From: Juglans regia
Taxonomy: Eukaryota; Streptophyta; Magnoliopsida; Fagales; Juglandaceae
Reading direction: 5' to 3'
Length of the DNA: 64,000 nucleotides
Assembly: GCF_001411555.2 (NCBI RefSeq)
Contig: NC_049904.1
Location: 24,937,370-25,001,369 of the forward strand
Under the pieces are notes generated by a model. It saw only the letters and a list, made by a program, of their open reading frames with translations. It was not told the DNA's origin and searched no databases. The stretch's first letter is position 1. Each line of letters begins with the position of its first letter. Shown one piece after another: positions 56,538-64,000 of the stretch. The position numbers were made by a program, and so were the translations under genes.

Positions 56538-59500
56538 TTTTTTTTTTTTCAAAAAAAAAAAAAAAAGAGTCGAAGGTCACCTGTCCATGAGTGACTTCCT
56601 CCCAAATATTATAAAAGAACCCTCACTTGTGGCATAGGAATACCGTGGTGACATAAACAACCCAACCACTAGTATCTAACATAAGGTATACCCATCATGT
56701 CCGTACGTATAAGCCCCTTTAGTCTACCCAAAACAAAGTCCTTCCCAAAAAAATCCCAATTTCCGCTACTCGCCCCATATTTAGCTAAGAAATCTGCTAC
56801 CATGTTAACTTCTCTAAACACGAGTTTACACTAGACATCCATAGAAGACAAAAGAGAAATCGCTTCATCCCAAAAATACCAATATTTACAAGTCTCCGAG
56901 ATAAACCATCCCATCACCACACTCACAAGTCCGATTTCACTAAAACAGTTCGTAGACCCAGCTGTTGACACAAATAAAGTCCATCAAGCACTACTCTACA
57001 CTCAGCAATATTATTTGTAGCCTGACCACACGAATGAGCAAAACCCCCAAGAACCCGCCCATTCACATCCCCAACAACACCTCCCCCACTTGCCATCCCA
57101 GGATTTCCAAGGGAGCCACCATCTACATTGAGCTTAGAGAAGACCCCTGTCGGCGGGGCCAAGCAATCAACTTCAGATTTTTAACTATAGGCGGCACCAT
57201 GAGATAGTTGAGTTCCCTCAACACTCCCAAGTCATCCACTTTAAACGTTTTCATGGACCCCGAAATATCTGCAAGCAGCCCTTTTACCATCCGAATAATG
57301 ACTTTTGATTCGAATTTTGTATTTTCCATCCGTGTCGTACATCGGGCTTTCCAAAGAGCCCAAGAAATCAATATAGGAATAATACCATGAAACCAACGAA
57401 CTTGCGAGACTAGAGAAGCCCGACACCACCATATGTTCAAAACATTTGTTCATACTTGAGTTTGAGGTAATCGGACGCCAAAAACAGCAGCAAAAAAATC
57501 CCAGACCTTCCTCGGTCCCTCCCCATCACAAAGCACATGATCCACTGTCTCAATCTTATTATCCGTACAACAATGGCATTTAGAAACAACCTGAATCCAA
57601 TGCTGTTGAATAATGGTATCAACGGGAATAGCATTTTGGCATGCCCGCCAACATAAAAAAGACATTTTCTTCGGGACATGATCTTGCCAAAGCCACTTCT
57701 TCCAGGGACAAATACTACCGCGAGCACGAATAATTTGCCAAGCCGAGTTCGTAGTAAAGGCCCCATCCACCGTATGCTTCCAAACCAGCATATCCTTACC
57801 CTCTCAAACACAGACATTAGATAGAGTGATTTTCTGGAACATATACTCGTCAACCAATGGCCACACTTCATCATATTTCCAGCCCACCCCATCCCATAGA
57901 TTCTGGACCAACAATTTATCATTCCCCACAACCAGTAGAAAATCTACAATAGGTCTATCACCAAGCCAATTGTCATACCAAAAACTTAAGACACCCTCTC
58001 GAACTATCCATAGTGAATTTTGTAAGACCAAAGGTATCACTTGTAAAATATCTTTCCAAAAACAAGATCCCCTTGGCCTCGCACCTATTAAGGCAACCGG
58101 CTCCTCACCCACATATTTTAGTCGGAAGAAGTAGTCGGACCAAAGAGAGCCACCTATAATTAGCTTCCAAGCAAACTTCATAAACATAGATTTCTGAATT
58201 TCCAAGAGGTCACGAATTCCCAAACCACCTTCCTCGACCGGCAAACAAATACGTTGCCAAGACACCCATTTCCTTTTATTGACATCCCCGCTCGAGCCCC
58301 ATAGGAAGTTAGAAAAAATTTTCTTCAGCTTGGCCTCAATTCCTTTCGGCAAGGAAAACACAGAAAGCAAGTGGATGGGCATGCTGTTAAGTACATGCTT
58401 AATAAGGATGAGTTTACCGCCAAAAGAGAGTAACTTGCACTTCCATCCTGCCAATTTTTTTTGCACTTTCTGTAATAAAGGCTCAAACATATGCAGCCTC
58501 TTTCTTCCTACATGAACCAGCATCCCCAAATACACACAAGGTCATGTGCCTTCAGTAAACCCCGAAATATGCTTCAGTTGTATTCTCCGATCGTATGGAA
58601 TATTTAAGGAGAAAAAGATGGAGGACTCACTTAGGTTGACTAGCTGTCCCGATAAACTTCCATACTTGTGGATCACCCCCATCACATTTCGAATACAGTC
58701 ATTTCCATCATTTGCAAAAATTAGCAAATCGTCCGCATATAACAAATGCATGGTTATCGGGATTGAAAAGTATTTAACTTGCCCTGACTGAAAAGCATGG
58801 TTAAGCAGGCGCGAAAGCAACTCTTCTGACAATATGAACAAATACGGAGAGAGTGGGTCACCTTGGCGAAGTCCACGCGAAGGTTTAAAAAAACCTTTGC
58901 AACGCCCATTTAGCATGATTGAAAAACTCGGAGAGGAAATAGAGTTAAAAATTAAGGCCCTCCATTTTTCCAAGAAGCCCAACCAACATATCCCTTCCAA
59001 CAAAAAACTCTAGTTCACTCGGTCATACGCTTTAGCTATATCAATTTTCAGCATGACATTTCCTCCTTCTAGTCTTCCGATTCATGCCATTCACAAGTTC
59101 TTGAGAAATAGACATATTGTCAAAGATGCTTCGATCTCGAACAAACGCAGACTACTCTGCCGATACAATCTTCCCAATAATTGGTGCCAATCTAAACACC
59201 TTAATTTTGGCTATAATTTTATAAGCCATCGAACACAAACTGATAGGACAAAAGTGGCCAAAATCCTCCGGTTCATCTACCTTTGGAATCAACACAATAT
59301 TAGTAGCCCTAAAAAAAGTAGTGAGAGGAATACCTTCAAAAAATTCCTTGGTCATATCAAGCAAATCTTGCTTCACAATTTCCCAAGCAAAGACAGAGAA
59401 ACTTGTTGAGAACCCATCCGGCCCAGGACTGCTATCCTGGGGTATTGACCACAAGGCATCTTTAACTTCTTCTATGGATGGGACCGCGCACAGCAAAGAA

Positions 59501-62500
59501 TTTTCATTCTCAGTAACCATTGGAGACAACAATTGAAAACTTTCATCATGAGTTTCAACTAGTGCCGCCGAGAGCAAGTCTTGAAAGAAAACCACTGCCG
59601 CATCATGAACTTCTTCCGCCGAACGTAACAATGATCCATCCCGAAGCTTTATAAAATCAATGACTTTACTCTTTTTTCTTTCAATACATAGGGAAGCATA
59701 GAAGAAAACTGAATTCAAATCACCTTCAGTTAGCCATTTGATACGTGATTTCTGACATCCCAAAATCTCCTCCCGATGAAGCCATTGGAGGTGTCGCTGC
59801 TTACAGCAGAAGTTCATTCTCCCGATCTTGGGAAAATTAAGCACTAAGAACTTCTTCAAGCTCCATGATACGGGATTCAAGGCCTTTAATTTCCAACTCC
59901 ACTCTCCCGAACGTCTTTGTATTCCACCTTCTCAGCATCTTCTTTAGACATTTTAATTTATAACTCACCCTCACCATAGCACAACCTTCAACCTCTTGAT
60001 TCCAACACTCCCAGATCAAAGGTAAGAACCCTTCATGAGTCCCCCACATACGTTGGAACCGAAAATACTGGATCCCACCCCTTCTTTCCCTATCCAAGAA
60101 AATCAACATAGGGCAATGGTCCGAAGAAGTTCTCGGAAGGTACTCCATACGTGCATCCTTAAAAACATTAAGAAACAGAGAATTGACCAAAATCCTATCC
60201 AGTCTAGCCCAAATCCTTCTCCCCTCGAGCCTGCCATTGCACCCAGAAAGTTTGTCCCCTAGAAGGCAATTCTAAAAGCCCACAATCATGAAACAAGTGT
60301 TGAATTCTTCTTTTGCCCGAGCTGCACTCAACAGACCTCCCACATTTTCTTCATCATAGCGGACAATATTAAATCCGCCCCCAACAAAGCACGGCCAACC
60401 ACCTGCATCGAGAGCACACAAGTGCTCCCACAACTCCCTGTGCTTCCTCTTAAAACAACTAGCATAAACTATAGACAGCAAGACTCGCGCACTACCTCTA
60501 GCGAACTAGCCAGACAAAACTTGGTCAGACATGGAAATGAAATCGAAGTTCAGACTAGCATCCCAAAACAGCCACACTTTGCCCCCTACTACAGCATTAT
60601 CCACAAAATTTGGCAGGTTAAACCACCTAGCCCATCGCCGACATCTACTCTTCGACGATCGAATACCTCGAATATTCCATATAAGTATCTGCATAGATAA
60701 ACTAAAGAATTTTTTTGGATTGAGTCCTCCTCTCCAAGATTCTCAACTTCCCCATCTTAATCACGCCTTGTAATTTTTTCAAAGGAATATTCAACTCTGA
60801 ATCCGAGTCAAAACACTTGCTTGCAAAATCTGTGTCCGCCCCTTCTTCGGGTTTGCCCTCAGACAAGGAACACTTGTTAGTGCCCCCCTCTTCAACTCCC
60901 ATCATTGCGAACTCAAATTCCAACACCTCATCCACCAATTTCAGTGAACTATGGGGTGTATCTTTCACGACCTCCACTTCTAGCGATTCCTCACTATCCA
61001 AGATCTCTTCAGTCAATTCAAACCAATTGTTCGAGACTTTCTAAGTTAAAAGCCCATTGCCCACTGCCCTCCGCCGTAACACGCCCCCCAGGCAAGGCGA
61101 TATCAGCACCTACAAATCCAACACCAAGTTTCTCCTCAAATTGTTTGTTGGTAAGAGCCTCACCCTCTAAGTCCACATAAAAAGTCTCTAATGCTGCGAA
61201 CGACGGTTAATTCCGTTCAAAATATTTGCTCGACGACTGACTAAAAAAAACTCCTTTACATTCATCACCTCTAGTGCCGAGGCTTCCGCATTTTTATTCC
61301 CAACCACCTTCCACTGGCCCCTAGTCTTCTCACGTCCCCCACCTTCAATCACACCAACCCCTACTCCATTTGTATCCAACTGATTACGCCTACTACACCC
61401 ACCCTCCTCATGCCCCTGCTTTCGACATAATCCACAAAACAGAGGGAGAGATTCCAAGATTACCTCCTGATGAAGGCTACTTGCATGTCCTGGAACCCCC
61501 AATCAGAAGGCCCGTTTCACAGGTTTGGAAACATCCACCTCAATGCAGATGCGTGCCGCCTCAGGCCGTGTTACACACGCCGTCGCGTTGTCACGTTTCA
61601 AGAAACGTCCAAATCCTCCACCAATCGACCTCAACATAGACTCGTGAAAGTAGTTCGGGGGCAACCTCGAAAGAGATAACCACACTGGGACCCAAGAGGA
61701 GTGAACTCTGGTGTCCAATGGAACACCCGATAGGATACCCCTGCAATCTCAGCATTTCCCCTAGCCATGGCTGCAATGAAATCATCTTCATTCAACAGTC
61801 GGACGAGCACATTTCGAGGGTTCCGTAGCTGACCAACAACAGGCACAACACGTAGCCCCCAACTGGATTTGATGAAGCCCCGAACTAAATCGAGCGAAGG
61901 TCTCCTCTGCAAGAACTTTAGCACAACAGAGAACCGAAATGGTTCTACTGATTGCTTTACTTCTGCCCTGGAGAAGGTGAAAAACATCTCCCCATCCGAA
62001 AATTTTGGGTCTCTAAAGGGGATCTCCACCTCGAGTAGAACTTGAGGCCGATCCATCACAATGTCTGCAAAAATCCTACCAAAGCCGTTCTGCGGTGCTC
62101 CTCCCACTCGGCGTTCCGGATTCGCCGCCGTCTATTGTCCCGTACCCTGCAAAGGGCCTCTCTTCCCACTCCCTGAAGCCGCAAGGGCAGAGGCAAAGTC
62201 CATCGCTGCCTAGAGCGGATTTTCACCGTGTCTGAGAGAATCCAAACAAATAAGAGCAAAAACAATCGGAACCTAATAAATACCAAGAATCGGGCCGCGT
62301 GTCTCAAAAAATCGAATCCATGAAAAGAGATTAATGGGTCCCGAAAAGTAGGTGTAGGACGATAGTCTGAAAGGGGTTTCGAAGGAATAACACAACCTGG
62401 AAATAATTCAACAACGAAAGGGAATCGAATCGTAGCGCAGGGAGAGAGAGAGAGAGGTTGGGTACGACAAAAAGGAGGCCACTTCTGGTCTCAAACCCGT

Positions 62501-62669
62501 GTGGGTGTCTCTATCTCTGTGCGACCGTCCAATGGGAAATGTACTTATTTTTAGTGTCCGTATGTTGTAGGGAAGAAGAGACAAGGTGTGTGCATACACA
62601 TGTCTGGGGTTGGTGAGATGAAGCGATTGTACACCCACTATCATCTGGATCTACCCCCGCGAAGTTTTG
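56538..62669 (-). mobile_element. LINE-C, second copy
   Basis: Copy of 43230-49361 including its TSD and all the same ORF breaks. One further nonsense change exists in the endonuclease relic: the C/T difference at 47199/60507 turns a Trp codon (TGG) into TAG on the - strand. Sharing insertion site and lesions proves that the duplication, if real, came after LINE-C inserted and decayed. Confidence 0.92.
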
Positions 62670-63400
62670 GGACAGTGAAACCTTTAGTATCAAATATGGG
62701 CAAATGGTTTTCATTATAAACTGATGTAGTTTCATCAGATATGCAAAAAACCCTATATTCTTTTTTTATCAGATTAACATTAAGAGTATTCAATTGATAT
62801 AAGAGATGGACATTCCCCTATATAAAGGGGTTAAAAACTTGATTGATTAAGTGGTGCCATGTGCGTCAATATAAAGGGGTCTAACTGAGCCATGGATATT
62901 TATGACTTCATCTCCCTATTAGAGATGGACTGTCTAAACCCCTATACATGTGGTTATCTACTCTCATAATTACATTTAGCTTCATCTCTTCTAGGCAAAT
63001 GGTGCTAAGAGCACATAATGCTGTCACTCTTTCTCTACAGGAACTACTGCTTCCAAAAGATTGAGTTTCCCCAGGCAGTAGACATCAAAGCTTGATAATG
63101 TTGATCTGAACTACATACAAATTAAAAAAAGCTTGAGAAACTGATTTGAGAGTTTTCATTATCTGTTGTTAAATTCTTCACAAAAATACTGGAAAAGACA
63201 TACTAAAAAAGGGGAACAACAATTTAAATTAATATCCTTTTGTTTTCACTTCCAGAAAATCATCAATTACTTTGATCACTTTTATCAACCTCAATTGTTG
63301 GAAAAGAGAAAAATAACGAAAACAGATCCATAAAAGCTAAAAGCTAAAAAAAAAAGACCATGCTGACCTTTAAACCTATCCTTAAGTTCTTTAAAAAAAG
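62670..63400. other. Non-coding stretch, second copy of 49,362-50,092
   Basis: Same sequence as the first copy apart from the G/A difference at 62703. It contains the LINE-C TSD (62,670-62,685) and the left LINE-D TSD (63,384-63,400). Confidence 0.6.
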
Positions 63401-64000
63401 TAGAGAGGAGACTAGCAGGGTGGAAGAGAATGTATTTGACTAAAGGGGGCCGGATCACATTAATCAAAAGTAAACTTTCTAACCTACCCACTTACTTTTT
63501 ATCATTATTCCCTTAACCAACAAGTGTGGCAGGTCGACTCTAGAAATTACAGAGAGATTTTCTGTGGGGGGGCTTAGGAGATGAGTTCAAATTCCACTTA
63601 ATTAAGTGGGAGATAGTATGTCGTCCTATCTCCAATGGCGGTTTGGGTGTCAGAAATTTGAGGTTGTTTAACCGGGCATTACTTGGCAAATGGTTGTGGC
63701 GATATACTAAGGAACCAGAAGCCTTATTTAAGACTGTGATCGAGAGCAAATATGGTGTTTTAGGGGAGGAGTGATGTACTAGAGAAGTTAGAGGAGCATC
63801 TGGAATGGGGCTATGGAAACATATTAGAAGAGGATGAGAGGTCTTCCATCGTCACACTAGATTGCAATTAGGGACAGGCTCCAAGATCAGATTTTGGAAG
63901 GATGCTTGGTGTAGTAACAGTGTTCTACAAGATCTGTTTCCGTCTCTTTTCTTGATTGCAAGTATCAAAGAGGCCACAGTGGCGGAGGTTATGGAAGTCT
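63401..64000 (+). mobile_element. LINE-D, second copy, cut by the window end
   Basis: First 600 bp of the truncated LINE seen at 50093-51472, preceded by the same TSD. It runs off the window. Confidence 0.9.

Larger units (their letters stand above)
52797..64000. repeat. Near-identical repeat of 39,409-50,692
   Basis: From about 52,940 on, sequence matches the first copy with offset 13,305, changing to 13,308 after a 3-bp indel near 39,903. Single-base differences I noticed: 41968/55276, 43740/57048, 43847/57155, 47199/60507 and 49395/62703. The first 140 bp after the gap are more divergent and lack about 90 bp present at about 39,485-39,570. The repeat runs off the window end. It may be a duplicated contig end or a real tandem duplication. 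Confidence 0.97.

Noticed and set aside
1..64000. CRISPR arrays, tRNA/rRNA genes, bacterial operons, endogenous pararetrovirus
   Set aside because: Looked for and not seen; the only reverse transcriptases belong to LINEs and one copia element.

Overview
The window is nuclear DNA of a woody eudicot. The evidence is multi-exon genes with GT..AG introns, plant-type transporters, L1-type LINEs and a Ty1/copia element. Short GATGA-repeat elements and GC-rich repeat cores hint at Fagales (walnut or hickory relatives), but this is a weak inference. No bacterial, organellar, CRISPR, rRNA or tRNA gene was seen.

Region 1 (about 1-30,720): one complete plant cation-chloride cotransporter gene (CCC1) on the + strand. 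I can splice 13 exons (2033-30716) into one 2,961-nt frame, giving 986 residues. The introns are loaded with transposons: two copies of one MITE family (introns 1 and 4), a nearly intact LINE in intron 4 with its target-site duplication (TSD) and a very young antisense Ty1/copia element inside it, a 120-bp LINE tail and a decayed LINE in intron 7, a SINE-like piece in intron 8, and a LINE tail of another lineage in intron 9.

Region 2 (about 32,870-41,640): two tandem cationic amino acid transporter genes of the CAT1 type, both two-exon genes split at the same codon. The second has a 2.2-kb intron holding a GC-rich inverted-repeat element and a sequence laid out like an snRNA promoter.

Region 3 (about 42,270-52,696): the last exons of an unrecognised - strand gene, a decayed antisense LINE of a different lineage (DUF4283/CCHC ORF1, RNase H tail) with its TSD, a 5'-truncated LINE with its TSD, an older reverse-transcriptase relic and the start of an LTR-like element.

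Region 4 (52,697-64,000): a 100-N scaffold gap, then a near-perfect repeat of 39,409-50,692 (offset 13,308 over most of its length). It contains CAT1 exon 2 without exon 1, the - strand gene end, the antisense LINE and the start of the truncated LINE. I noticed five single-base differences and one 3-bp indel in about 10.7 kb. This pattern next to a fixed-size gap suggests an unmerged contig or haplotig more than a true gene duplication.

Most novel candidate: the LINE family in the CCC1 introns has an ORF1 whose N-terminus reads like a tandem PUR (Pur-alpha) nucleic-acid-binding repeat followed by a likely coiled coil. Its ORF1 stop and ORF2 start overlap as ATGA in both longer copies.
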